Shown: positions 22,516-31,397, numbered from the stretch's first letter. The stretch: DNA of 44,705 nt from Symploca sp. SIO2C1 (GCA_010692635.1 JAAHGL010000043.1:1-44705); one strand, 5' to 3'. A program made the numbers and translations. The notes: generated from the letters alone by a model not told the origin.

Positions 22516-23192
22516 GAAGCTTCTAAGATTTTTTGAACATCCAGAGCAGTTGAGTTTTTAGGATTTAACTGAAGAGCCTTGTTGACGTGGACTTTAGCCA
22601 TCGTCATTTGTTTTTGTTTTTGATAAGCTAATGCTAACAAGCTGTGAAGCTCGCTGTTCTTCGAGTTTAATTTCAGTCCATCTCGTAACTCTAAAATCGC
22701 ACGAGCATAGTTTTTCTTCGCCATATATCCTTGGGTCCTACGCAGGTAGCTTTCTAAACTTTGAGGGAGAACTGGGAGAGCTCCAGCCAGGGGAACATGG
22801 ATTTCCCTTTCCTTAAAAGGCAATGAAGGAAATGTTTCCAACAACAGACGAAAATTCTCTCTGGCAATCCGATCTTGATGATTCAATTTGAGAGCATTTT
22901 CATTAAAGTCTCGTGCCCTCAAATATTTCCCCTGCTTGAGAAATACTCGCCCTAATAGACTGTAAATTCTACTGTAGAGACTGTAAATTCGACCATTTCT
23001 AAGAGCAGTTCTGCCATAAAAGTTATCGATCCTTGCGTCAATAGCTCGTTGCACTGCTATTTCATGGCTATCCAGTAGGTCTTGCACATCAAATTCTTGG
23101 GCACAATCTTCAGGTAATTCCTTTTGTATTTTAGATATTTCTCTAGACTGAAAATTAGAGTTCTCAGGAGAATATTCTGGAGAAGAACTCAT
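22500..23192 (-). CDS. TPR-repeat protein
   Basis: 230 residues from the ATG at 23192, which has TGGAG 8 nt upstream; an in-frame ATG at 23243 lacks a good site. TPR-like helices are seen in RVFLKQGKYLRARDFNENALKL, GYMAKKNYARAILELRDGLKL and ALAYQKQKQMTMAKVHVNKAL. It is probably a scaffold or interaction protein. A 21-bp tandem duplication gives RIYSLYSRIYSLLG. The C-terminus is encoded by an STRR. Confidence 0.68.
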   Translation of the reverse strand: MSSSPEYSPENSNFQSREISKIQKELPEDCAQEFDVQDLLDSHEIAVQRAIDARIDNFYGRTALRNGRIYSLYSRIYSLLGRVFLKQGKYLRARDFNENALKLNHQDRIARENFRLLLETFPSLPFKEREIHVPLAGALPVLPQSLESYLRRTQGYMAKKNYARAILELRDGLKLNSKNSELHSLLALAYQKQKQMTMAKVHVNKALQLNPKNSTALDVQKILEASMNNE

Positions 23193-23269
23193 TTTAAATC
23201 TCCATATAGAACAAGCCATTGTTCTGAAATTATAACCAATCAAACAGTGTGATCGGATTTTGTAGTAAG

Positions 23270-23308
23270 TAGGACTTATGCACCGTCACGGAATTATGTC
23301 ATCTTGAG
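23270..23308. repeat. Dispersed repeat (TAGGACTTATGCACC type), copy 1
   Basis: TAGGACTTATGCACCGTCAC, then GGAATTATGTCATCTTGAG, matches 44614-44652 with few changes. It is followed by GCGGTAGCGAAGGATCTCCC, a frequent companion. It lies between two minus-strand genes. Confidence 0.7.
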
Positions 23309-23334
23309 CGGTAGCGAAGGATCTCCCAGATAAA

Positions 23335-23952
23335 TTATTTGTTTTCTGATGGAGTGTCACCAGCTATCCACACTAGAATACTGAGTACCTGTTCGACCGG
23401 AGGAACTGGGTAATCTGTTAAATCTACGGTAACAGTACTTCCCTCTAACTTCAGAAACCGCCAAGCTGTTCCCATACTAACACTGCCATAAATTGTGGGA
23501 ATTGCTTGTTGATTAGCCTGGTTAAAACGCTGGGCTGCCACCATCTCTGCTAAACATTGTCCCATCCCTCGCTTGAGGTCTTCTTTTTTCGCTTCTACCA
23601 CCACCAAAACTGGAGCTTCCACTGCAATTTGCTCTGGTGATTGACTTACCAAAAAGTCACAGATGCCATTGAGTCCAACTTCGGGTTCTATGTTAAACTC
23701 TTCCCCTGAAAAAACGCTGATTTTCCCCTCTAAGATTTGCTTGACTTCTAAGAGAATGGGGTTGATAATTGCCTCGGAGCGAGCTTTTTCATTGCCAACT
23801 GCGATCGCCCAGGGAACACCTCGTTTGAGAGTTTCCTGCAATAAAGCGCTAGGTTGAACGGCCCGAATCTCAGGCAAAAAGCGCTCTCCCTCAACGGTTT
23901 TTAGGTTAAAATCTTGCTTGGCTTTTGACCAAGTAAATTCCCGATAGCTCAT
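23335..23952 (-). CDS. Putative PD-(D/E)XK-fold nuclease-like protein, paralogue 3
   Basis: 205 residues, start MSYREFTWSKAKQDF. It keeps all motif residues of the pair at 2371/3011: [44 protein letters not shown] and GTAWRFLKLE. Overall divergence is much larger than between the tandem pair, and it contains a HIP1 site, so it is likely an older resident copy. ATTAAGA repeats lie just upstream of its start. Function unknown; nuclease-like fold inferred. Confidence 0.6.
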   Translation of the reverse strand: MSYREFTWSKAKQDFNLKTVEGERFLPEIRAVQPSALLQETLKRGVPWAIAVGNEKARSEAIINPILLEVKQILEGKISVFSGEEFNIEPEVGLNGICDFLVSQSPEQIAVEAPVLVVVEAKKEDLKRGMGQCLAEMVAAQRFNQANQQAIPTIYGSVSMGTAWRFLKLEGSTVTVDLTDYPVPPVEQVLSILVWIAGDTPSENK

Positions 23953-24066
23953 AGCGGAATTAAGAATTAAGAATGCTTATAGAGTCAGGATTCTATCGCT
24001 CTCAAACTGGTTAGTTACTTCTGCCGCGCTGCACTAGCTTGATAAGTTGTTAGAGAACTTGAAGAA

Positions 24067-24573
24067 CTAAATTATTAATTTGGCGATCATTAAAACCTCT
24101 TTATCAGAACGGAGATAGGGAACTGAAATCCCCCTAAATCCAGTAATAAAGGGTTTGTGATGCACCTGCCAATAACTGGGACTTAAGTCGTAAGCGATCG
24201 CTTTTAAGGCTCGTAGTTCCTCTGCTAATTCTGCCGCTAATTCATTAATCCGCTCTGCGTGCTCATAAGCCTTTTCGGTGGCATCTTCTATCTGCTGCTC
24301 TAAAGTAAGAGATTGACTACTTTGTTGTAAAGACTTTAACTGGCGCTGTTTTTGTTTTAACTGAGCTTCTAAAGCCGCGATCGCATTATCAATTCCCTTT
24401 ACTTCTGCTGACACCTGTGCTGCTTCCCTTGCTTGACGGCGGTAAGCCTGAGCAATATTTTCTGGTGACTCATTCTCTAGCACAATCTCTGTGAGTGTCA
24501 GAGCATTACGTTCGGTGCGCAGTGCTTTTATTTGAGAGCGAATCGCCTCAATTTCTATCTGTATTTGATCCAT
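24067..24573 (-). CDS. Coiled-coil hypothetical protein
   Basis: 168 residues. A long heptad-rich segment runs to about residue 125 (IEAIRSQIKALRTERNALTL, IAALEAQLKQKQRQLKSLQQ, AERINELAAELAEELRALKA), followed by a short globular tail (PFITGFRGISVPYLRSD). No catalytic motif and no membrane segment. Two HIP1 sites indicate a resident gene. Confidence 0.6.
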   Translation of the reverse strand: MDQIQIEIEAIRSQIKALRTERNALTLTEIVLENESPENIAQAYRRQAREAAQVSAEVKGIDNAIAALEAQLKQKQRQLKSLQQSSQSLTLEQQIEDATEKAYEHAERINELAAELAEELRALKAIAYDLSPSYWQVHHKPFITGFRGISVPYLRSDKEVLMIAKLII

Positions 24574-24643
24574 ATTCTTCTAAAATCAGTGGAGAGACTC
24601 TCATTATCATAAGGTTAAAGAGAAAGGGAAAAGGTAACTTCGA

Positions 24644-25141
24644 GTGAGAAAAATTGTTATTGGGGTAATGGGACCTGGGGATAATGCTAGTAAGATAGAT
24701 CTAGACCGAGCTTATGAATTAGGTCAATACATTGCTCAGGAGGGATGGGTACTACTGACTGGTGGTAGGAAAGCTGGAGTCATGGATGCTGCCAGTCAAG
24801 GAGCAAAAGCAGCAGGTGGTTTAACTATTGGTATTTTGCCGAGGGATAACACTAGTAAAATATCCGAGGGTGTAGATATTGCGATTGTCACAGATATGGG
24901 TAATGCTCGCAACAATATCAACGTCCTCTCTAGTGATGTAGTAATTGCTTGTGGTATGGGTATTGGAACCGCTTCAGAAATTGCCCTCGCCTTAAAAAAC
25001 GGCAAACAGGTAGTTTTATTAACAGATAATCAAGATAGTCAAAAGTTTTTCACTAGTCTGTCACCACAGCAAGTCTTTCTGACAATTAGTCCAGAAGTAG
25101 CAATCAATTTTGTGAAGGCAAGTTTGACAAAAATTTTGTAG
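24644..25141 (+). CDS. SLOG-domain protein, TIGR00725/LOG-like
   Basis: 165 residues, GTG start at 24644. A Rossmann-like SLOG fold is shown by IGVMGPGDN, VLLTGGRKAGVMDAASQGAK and GMGIGTASEIALALKNGK, the counterpart of the PGGxGTxxE motif. The family includes LOG phosphoribohydrolases and molybdenum-cofactor carrier proteins; the deviation from PGGxGT argues against cytokinin LOG activity. It may bind a nucleotide ligand. It stands alone and is divergent from the coiled-coil gene. Confidence 0.75.
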   Translation: MRKIVIGVMGPGDNASKIDLDRAYELGQYIAQEGWVLLTGGRKAGVMDAASQGAKAAGGLTIGILPRDNTSKISEGVDIAIVTDMGNARNNINVLSSDVVIACGMGIGTASEIALALKNGKQVVLLTDNQDSQKFFTSLSPQQVFLTISPEVAINFVKASLTKIL

Positions 25142-25235
25142 AGCAGGGCGGGTTTTGAAGGGTTACATCTTGCACTCCTTACAAAAATACCTAATAATGT
25201 TTAGGCAGATATCATGTCGGTTGTTTTTTGGAGAC

Positions 25236-26255
25236 TTATTCAGCAAGCCATAAATATTTTTGATAAAGTTGCTGTTGTTCGGCAGGATCAAGAAACTCAA
25301 TGCCAGGATGTGGTTTACTCGCCAACCATTCTTCAAAGTTCAAGGAACCATAACAATATTCCTCATCATAATCCGTTTGAGCTTCTAGCGATTTTCGATA
25401 GTTTGCATAGGCTTGTCGTCTTGACTCCTTCGGGACAAATTGCAGAGCTTGATAATTTTCATCCAGCCATTCTTCATAACCCAGAATTTCTTCATGTTGT
25501 TGAGGAGACTGGTGCTGGGCTCCTCTGGATATCGCTGGTTTTGTAGGAATGACGGTAGGATTAGCAAGCCTGCTTTCTTGTAAGCTTAAATTTCTATGAT
25601 CTTCGTCTGTGTAGGAATACCAATAAATTTTCTTATTATGAGGAATGTCATTTTTGTGCATGTATCGCCAACTCAAGAACAATTCCTCTGATTGAATTTT
25701 GGCTCGAATTTCCCCCATTGATCGAGAGCGTTGTGTTGCATCAAGACTTATCCAATGCTGGGATAAATCTTGAGCCATATAAATCGCTTCTTTGAGATTA
25801 GTTTGATTAGGGAAGCCCCATATAGTGCCATTATTAGTCTTATAAGGCTGCCTATTATTTAAATTAAATTTTTTAAGTTCTTTCAGAATATTTTGCAGAA
25901 TATAAATAATACCTTCAGGACGTTCTGTCGTTAAAGATTCTCTAATACTCCAACAGTATGCATCTGAAATACAGCTTACATAGTTCTTCCAATTTACTTG
26001 AATCACGATTTCCCAACAAGTAAAATACCAAAATACATTAAGTAAAAGTAAAAGCGATGGAACGAATAAAATTATCAAAACATAATTATTATAAACTGGT
26101 CCAATTATTAAAGCAGCCAATATACAAGCTAACGCTAAGCCAAAACCGCTTAGAACAACTAAGGGACTGATTAATAAATTCATAATATTATGAAATGTAG
26201 AAAAAACATAACTAAAAAAGTTATTATAATGCTTTGGAACAATCTCATGTTTCAT
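25236..26255 (-). CDS. Two-TM membrane protein of the HerA operon, unknown function
   Basis: 339 residues. Two strong membrane helices lie at about 28-52 and 58-80 (PLVVLSGFGLALACILAALI and YVLIILFVPSLLLLLNVFWY). The remainder is a cytoplasmic, aromatic and charged domain with two similar pieces: EEILGYEEWLDENYQALQFV and LNFEEWLASKPHPGIEFLDP, each followed by a YxxYRKSLE- or YQKYLWLAE-like helix. This may be a degenerate internal repeat. Third gene of the operon, 23 nt after the acidic gene. No known family. The stop lies in GGCTTGCTGAATAA, like a MITE end elsewhere in the window. Confidence 0.6.
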   Translation of the reverse strand: MKHEIVPKHYNNFFSYVFSTFHNIMNLLISPLVVLSGFGLALACILAALIIGPVYNNYVLIILFVPSLLLLLNVFWYFTCWEIVIQVNWKNYVSCISDAYCWSIRESLTTERPEGIIYILQNILKELKKFNLNNRQPYKTNNGTIWGFPNQTNLKEAIYMAQDLSQHWISLDATQRSRSMGEIRAKIQSEELFLSWRYMHKNDIPHNKKIYWYSYTDEDHRNLSLQESRLANPTVIPTKPAISRGAQHQSPQQHEEILGYEEWLDENYQALQFVPKESRRQAYANYRKSLEAQTDYDEEYCYGSLNFEEWLASKPHPGIEFLDPAEQQQLYQKYLWLAE

Positions 26256-26278
26256 TTGGCTTTATTCCCTCAGATCAT

Positions 26279-26767
26279 TTAACGCTTTTTCAAAGGATCA
26301 TCGAGATCATCATTGTCCTTTAGTATTTCCTCATCTTCTAAAGTCTCATCCTCCTCAGGACTAGCATCTGAGGAAATATCTTGCTCTCTATTCGCGTCCG
26401 ATGACTCTTCCTGAATAACTGATGTATGGGAATCCCAAGGTTCAGGGGGAGGAGAAGGTGGTGCATCCCAGGGAAAAGGAGGAGGAGAAGGTATATCCTG
26501 ATATTCTATTGTGTCCGGTAAACCATCATCTGAATCTGACTCCAAGTTATTTAATTCGTCTTCTAATTGCTCTAACTCATTTGCCGGTTCATCACCTCGT
26601 TCTAAATACTCATTTGCTATTTCTCTGAGATCACTAGAAAAATCTTCCCTTGACAAGTCAAAATTATTTTCACCATTGTCATCGTTTCCATCGGAATTAA
26701 TGGCAGTAGAAAGAGACTTGCTCTCGATATCTTCTTGGATTCTAGTTTCTTGAAATTCAGGATTCAC
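26279..26767 (-). CDS. Acidic, proline-rich disordered protein of the HerA operon
   Basis: 162 residues, very rich in Asp, Glu and Ser (NSDGNDDNGENNFDLSREDF, SPEEDETLEDEEILKDNDDL). A central proline/tryptophan piece repeats: PPPFPWDAP, then PPPEPWDS. Such proteins often act as flexible linkers, charge mimics or inhibitors, but no homologue is recognised. It sits 21 nt after the ATPase gene and 23 nt before the membrane gene, so co-expression is almost certain. Confidence 0.6.
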   Translation of the reverse strand: MNPEFQETRIQEDIESKSLSTAINSDGNDDNGENNFDLSREDFSSDLREIANEYLERGDEPANELEQLEDELNNLESDSDDGLPDTIEYQDIPSPPPFPWDAPPSPPPEPWDSHTSVIQEESSDANREQDISSDASPEEDETLEDEEILKDNDDLDDPLKKR

Positions 26768-26788
26768 AGTTGTACCTCCGATAATCAG

Positions 26789-29608
26789 TTAAACAAGATG
26801 AATTTTGATTCTTTCAATTAGTTGTGATGGTTGAGGCACATTCGATAAATCAGACCTGATCCTAGTCACTGACATAATCAAACAACAAATTGAGTCTAGT
26901 CTTTCTTCAGGCATATCTTTAGTAAGTTTTAACTGATAAATCAACAGTTGAATCAGTGCATCTATAGCAGAGATACCTTTAGCTCGTTGAGTTTTAATAT
27001 ATTTAGGAATGTAAGGATTAATTTGTTGAATATATTGGTCAATCCAACTATAGTGTTGGCAGAGATGGCTTTTTTGACAAAGAGAACAATCAAATGCTTT
27101 AAAAGTTCCCATATATTGGGCAACTTCTCGATCAGACTCCAGGGGAGTAGCATTATCCTGAAAACCACACCACCGATTTTCGATCTTTGATGACGAGTCT
27201 GGTAATCTATCTTTATACACTGGAACATCGATAAATGTGGCTTTTTCCAGTCCTGTGTAGAATACCGCTGCCCTTCCTGTTTGGCACTTTCCTAAAAAGT
27301 CCCGTTGCTCATCACTCATAATCATCGCATTGGCAATAGCTTCTCGATCATGAGAGTCTCTGAGTTGATGGGCAATCTGCACATTAGTATTACGCATTGC
27401 ATCCCTGGCTAACTTCTCAGGACTTTGATCAGCAATGATTAGACCTTCTCCATAAGCTCTCACCTCTGCCAACATATTACAAAAAGCTTGTACTGCTTTT
27501 GCTTGAATATCAGACGCATTTTCATTGGTATTAGAAGCAACATTTCCCACTACATTATGAGCTTCCTCAACGACGGTGACGTGTAGCAAACGGTTTGCTG
27601 TGTGTAGTTCTCGATACTCCCGCAAGAGTGTCAAGAAAAACATCATCACTAAAGATTTGTCCATCTCATTGAGATCATTCAATTCCAAAATCACCGGATT
27701 GGAAAATAAGAGCTCTGCACTAGGATTAGAAATCTCTTGAGAAAACATTAATCCCTTACTACCAAAGGTTAAAGGCTTGATTCGACCTTTCACGGCTGCT
27801 TCTACATTATTTTTAATCTCACCAGAATATTGACGATCAGCGACAACTTTTTCAATAATTTGATAAAAATCTTGCATCCTTGGAAAAGAACGAGACTCAT
27901 TGATTTTTGCCGTATCCGTTAATTTCCATCCTTTTTGGCGATAGAGCTGATCTAAGGCTTCAATAATAATAGATGGCAGGGGGCCTGCCGGAGGTAAGGC
28001 GGCATCAAAGCAGGTTTGTAATTTGGCAATATGGGCTTCTACTCTAACTCCTGGAATCAGTTGAAACGGGTTAAACCTCAATGAGAAAACAGTTTCGTTC
28101 CCTAACGTATAAATCCGTAGATGATACTTGAATTTTTCCACATATCGTAAACCACGATATTCTTTTTTAGCAGACTCAATCACTAAAAAAGGAATGCCTT
28201 TTTCCCAGAACTGATATAACAAATATAAGACCGTATTGGTTTTTCCGCTTCCTGTAAACCCCGTAATTAAAGCATGTTTGGTGAAGTCTTTTAAGGCAAC
28301 AAACGCTCGACCTCCCACATGAAATCGTCCCAGATCAATGGCCTTATCTGGCGTAACCTCATTTCTTGCCCCAGGGTGAAAATCCGGTGGACGTTGCTTA
28401 ACTGAAATACCTGGAACACCGCCTTGTACTGAAATAGGGAAGCGAAAAGCAGAGGTGGCTCCCCGTCCATCCATTAAATATCGCAGTCGGGTCAGGGTTC
28501 GATGAGGTGCTTCCTGATTATGGAAATCATGGATTAACAGGGGCTCAAAAGTCAAATATTGGGCTGCTTTCTGCACATAAGATTTATTTCCCAAATAATG
28601 AATTTTTGCCCCCGATGAAATCATCCCTGCTTCCCCTAAAGGAGGTTCGTATGCTTGTTCTTCTCGAATCGTAGAAGCGATCGCAGATGCAACTTGTTGA
28701 GCAGCACTTACCTGATTAGAAAAGCAAAGTACAGTCACTAAAAATGGATGATTGAGTCGTCTTAAATTAGCTGCATATAGCCTTGACTCCCAACGTAGAT
28801 TTGGATCTGTTTTATTTTGAGACGGCAAATTACCCCAGTTTTCTGAAGTTTGCCGTTGAGCTAAACTTTCTGTTTGTCTAGCAACTTCCGCCATTAAATG
28901 TTGTTCATGATAAGTCAGTGATGTGGGGCGCAGCAGAATTGAAACACTGGCTGGGTTACTTTGAGATGCTAAAGCATTAAAAGGGAGCAAAAAAGTTCCT
29001 CCTGCTCCCCACCAATAGCGGATTCCATAAAACTCAATAAATTGTCTATTTTGCTGAGGGTAAATAAATTCCGAGGGGATAGAAAAGCCATCGTCTTGAG
29101 GCGATCGAGATTTAATACCAATAATTGGCGTATCTGTTCTAATCGGTGTTCCAACTTCTTCTTGGCAAACTTCAAAACAATAAGAATAATCTAATTTCTG
29201 AATAATGAGTTGAAGTTGTTCGACGGTCATCAAGTCAGGCTCAAAGCCGAAAGATTTGAGCAATCTTTCCAAATCACTGAGCAGAATTCTAGCTTGTGCA
29301 ATTGTATTTTCATTGTCTGGAGTTTGCAATCTCCCTAAAAGAAATACATTAATACCTCTACTTGCTTGATCAAGATCAAATCTTAAGGCATAAGTAACAT
29401 CCTCAGTATGACGCCATAACTCAGAGACAAACTGTGTCCAGCGACGAGAGTATTCTCGAATGCGCTCTGAAGGTTCTTTGCCTAACAGAGTGTGATCACA
29501 GAGAAAGTCAGGAATAAAGGGAATTTGCAATCCAAAAATTGCTCCCTTGTGGTTATCAGATAGGGCACTTGCATGGAGCAGATAAGAATAACCAAGTTTT
29601 CTGTTCAT
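26789..29608 (-). CDS. HerA/FtsK-superfamily ATPase (DUF87), 939 aa, with C-terminal Cys cluster
   Basis: Residues 1-420 form an N-terminal region with beta-rich pieces. The ATPase core follows: DLGRFHVGGRAFVALKDFTK, Walker A GFTGSGKT at 450-457, FLVIESAKKEYRGL at 474-487, Walker B VTVVEEAH (E681-E682), and IIADQSPEKLA (724-734) as a sensor-like motif. A CxxC-x5-C cluster (C841, C844, C850, with H848 and H852) may bind zinc. HerA-type ATPases form hexamers that move DNA or protein. It is longer than the ~550-600-residue HerA of known defence systems. First gene of a three-gene operon. Confidence 0.8.
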   Translation of the reverse strand: MNRKLGYSYLLHASALSDNHKGAIFGLQIPFIPDFLCDHTLLGKEPSERIREYSRRWTQFVSELWRHTEDVTYALRFDLDQASRGINVFLLGRLQTPDNENTIAQARILLSDLERLLKSFGFEPDLMTVEQLQLIIQKLDYSYCFEVCQEEVGTPIRTDTPIIGIKSRSPQDDGFSIPSEFIYPQQNRQFIEFYGIRYWWGAGGTFLLPFNALASQSNPASVSILLRPTSLTYHEQHLMAEVARQTESLAQRQTSENWGNLPSQNKTDPNLRWESRLYAANLRRLNHPFLVTVLCFSNQVSAAQQVASAIASTIREEQAYEPPLGEAGMISSGAKIHYLGNKSYVQKAAQYLTFEPLLIHDFHNQEAPHRTLTRLRYLMDGRGATSAFRFPISVQGGVPGISVKQRPPDFHPGARNEVTPDKAIDLGRFHVGGRAFVALKDFTKHALITGFTGSGKTNTVLYLLYQFWEKGIPFLVIESAKKEYRGLRYVEKFKYHLRIYTLGNETVFSLRFNPFQLIPGVRVEAHIAKLQTCFDAALPPAGPLPSIIIEALDQLYRQKGWKLTDTAKINESRSFPRMQDFYQIIEKVVADRQYSGEIKNNVEAAVKGRIKPLTFGSKGLMFSQEISNPSAELLFSNPVILELNDLNEMDKSLVMMFFLTLLREYRELHTANRLLHVTVVEEAHNVVGNVASNTNENASDIQAKAVQAFCNMLAEVRAYGEGLIIADQSPEKLARDAMRNTNVQIAHQLRDSHDREAIANAMIMSDEQRDFLGKCQTGRAAVFYTGLEKATFIDVPVYKDRLPDSSSKIENRWCGFQDNATPLESDREVAQYMGTFKAFDCSLCQKSHLCQHYSWIDQYIQQINPYIPKYIKTQRAKGISAIDALIQLLIYQLKLTKDMPEERLDSICCLIMSVTRIRSDLSNVPQPSQLIERIKIHLV

Positions 29609-29816
29609 GCTCGTTTATGCATACGAGAATTTCTGTCTAATTACCCTTATCAGATGTTAGGCGTAATAGTCCGGACACTTTTTAAAGAAAAGGCTTAAAC
29701 CTTCATTCTTCCATTAGCGAGCTTGGCAATTTTGGAGTCCGAAACTCGCCATATTCTACTCTTGTTGATTAAAAATAGTACTTATGTACGATGGGTAAGT
29801 CCTACTTATTTTCTCA
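29609..29816. other. Upstream region of the HerA operon
   Basis: About 200 bp between the ATPase start and the response-regulator stop. It has no gene and should hold the operon promoter on the minus strand. No clear operator or repeat was identified. Confidence 0.35.
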
Positions 29817-30494
29817 TCACCCTCTCTCTCCAAACCGATAACCTTTACCATAAACAGTATGAATTATTGGTATATCACCCTTTCCTTCAATTTTGCGGCG
29901 CAGTAAGCGAATCAAAGCTGCTAGGACATTACTACTCGGTGGTGTATCCTCACTCCAAAGATGGTCATAAATTTGCTCGTGGGTCAACAGTTGCTCAGGG
30001 TGCTGCATAAAATATTGCAGTAGCTTACTTTCTTTTTCTGATAGCTCAATCAAGCGTCCATTGCGATAAACCAACTGATTTTCTACATCAAGTTCCAGAG
30101 TACCTACTCGCAACCGCTGATGGGAACTAGTTACCCCTGAACGTCTAAGTAACGCACGGACTCTGGCAAGTAACTCCCGCAGTTCAAAAGGTTTAACTAG
30201 ATAGTCGTCAGCACCAGCATCTAATCCCAATACCCGGTCATCTAGAGTATCCTTCGCAGTTAAGAAAAGAACAGGTGTAGTTTTGCCTTGCGATCGCAAC
30301 TTCTGGCAAATTTCGAGTCCGGAGCGTTGCGGTAGCATCCAATCTAAAATTAGCAGATCATAAACCCCTTTCAACGCCAACTCACTCCCTGAAATCCCAT
30401 CGTAGGCAACATCAACCTCAAAACCTTCACGGCTGAGTACTCGAGTTAAAGGTTCAGTCAACTCAACTTCGTCATCAACTAACAGGATTTGCAT
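29817..30494 (-). CDS. OmpR/PhoB-type response regulator (RppA-like)
   Basis: 225 residues. The receiver domain has the acidic pair DDE at 7-9, the phospho-acceptor Asp51 in LLILDWMLP, and Lys in VKPFELRELL. A winged-helix output domain follows (LSEKESKLLQYFMQHPEQLL, LIRLLRRKIE, IHTVYGKGYRF). It is typical of cyanobacterial RppA-like DNA-binding regulators. No histidine kinase is adjacent, so it is an orphan in this window. Whether it controls the HerA operon on the same strand is unknown. Confidence 0.85.
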   Translation of the reverse strand: MQILLVDDEVELTEPLTRVLSREGFEVDVAYDGISGSELALKGVYDLLILDWMLPQRSGLEICQKLRSQGKTTPVLFLTAKDTLDDRVLGLDAGADDYLVKPFELRELLARVRALLRRSGVTSSHQRLRVGTLELDVENQLVYRNGRLIELSEKESKLLQYFMQHPEQLLTHEQIYDHLWSEDTPPSSNVLAALIRLLRRKIEGKGDIPIIHTVYGKGYRFGERG

Positions 30495-30553
30495 CTTGGC
30501 TCTAGTATTTTGTCAACAGAGCAATTACAGCACTTTGCAGAAAGTAGGGAGCG

Positions 30554-30581
30554 GTAGGGGCGAATGGCCATTCGCCCCTAC
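30554..30581. repeat. Perfect 28-bp palindrome (GTAGGGGCGAATGG half)
   Basis: The half-site GTAGGGGCGAATGG is followed by its exact reverse complement. It has the same length and the same GTAG/CTAC ends as the palindrome at 44652-44679. It lies upstream of the response-regulator start. Confidence 0.85.
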
Positions 30582-30617
30582 TTTCATGCATGGTGGTGAA
30601 AAATTTTTCATAGAGAC

Positions 30618-30644
30618 TGCCTTCTGCCTTCTGCCTCCTGCCTT
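30618..30644. repeat. STRR array, CTGCCTT heptamer
   Basis: Three to four CTGCCTT/CTGCCTC units. The same family is seen at 33500-33515 and 42181-42222. Confidence 0.8.
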
Positions 30645-30688
30645 CAAGCGACAAATTATGTACTTCACTTAGATGAAAACGGCTGTAA

Positions 30689-31150
30689 TTAATCACACCA
30701 CTCTATAGACCAATCACTATAATTTTGATGATTTATTAGTTGCTTTTCTTGCACGATTGCTGGACGATTTTTTGCCTGAATAATCCAATCTTCTAACTGT
30801 GCAAGAGAAGGTAGTTTTTGTAACAATTCTCTTTCTTCGTTGATTTTTACTAACTTGATATAGAGAACTTCAGAGGAGCTATTTGATAATTTATCAACTG
30901 TATCTATTTCAGCTGCTTCTAATAATTTGGAATATCCTTGACCTACTCCTTGAATTTGGAACAAATCTGCGAGATTGATCCATCTAAGTATGGTACTTTT
31001 AGCTACACCAATAGCTGTTGCTAGCTCATCTCTACCTCGAGCAGATGAACCCTTATCGAGCAGTGTTTCAACAGTAGTGATACCTAATTTCTCTAACTTA
31101 TTAATATAGTTTAGGCTAATTCCGTCAATTTCTTCAATCTGGTGTTGCAT
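30689..31150 (-). CDS. DUF4332/helix-hairpin-helix protein
   Basis: 153 residues. Two repeated helix-hairpin-helix-like units are visible: IDGISLNYINKLEKLGITTV with VETLLDKG, and IQGVGQGYSKLLEAAEIDTV with VDKLSN. This is the DUF4332 arrangement, related to DNA-binding HhH domains. It probably binds nucleic acid or a protein; no enzyme motif. It stands alone upstream of a transposase remnant. Confidence 0.68.
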   Translation of the reverse strand: MQHQIEEIDGISLNYINKLEKLGITTVETLLDKGSSARGRDELATAIGVAKSTILRWINLADLFQIQGVGQGYSKLLEAAEIDTVDKLSNSSSEVLYIKLVKINEERELLQKLPSLAQLEDWIIQAKNRPAIVQEKQLINHQNYSDWSIEWCD

Positions 31151-31306
31151 GGCTAATCCTTAACAATTATGGTGAACTTATTAATTAATGAACTCGATGT
31201 ACTGGTTGTTCGGAGGCATTTCAGCTTAAGCTTCACTTCAAAATAGCAGATTTCTCCCTCTCAACTTCCCCAGTTTCGGTTGACGATGGGCATAATCGAT
31301 TAACTC

Positions 31307-31332
31307 ATCCCCCGGAAGACAGCACGGGGGAT
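31307..31332. repeat. Hairpin ATCCCCC / GGGGGAT
   Basis: ATCCCCC, a 12-nt loop GGAAGACAGCAC, then GGGGGAT. Possible terminator or IS-end hairpin. Confidence 0.55.
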
Positions 31333-31397
31333 TTCGTGTTATTTGTTGTTGGTTGTTACTTGTTTGTCAAAAAACAAAAAACAAAAAACAAACAACC

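Noticed and set aside
25214-25546. Plus-strand ORF opposite the membrane gene of the HerA operon
   Set aside because: It is the antisense of a longer, better-composed gene in a tight operon.
26422-26753. Plus-strand ORFs opposite the acidic protein
   Set aside because: They mirror the Asp/Glu/Ser-rich composition on the other strand (Ser- and Leu-rich shadows); the minus-strand frame fits the operon spacing.
30502-30696. Minus-strand ORF between the regulator and the DUF4332 gene
   Set aside because: It translates STRR and palindrome sequence and has no protein-like character.
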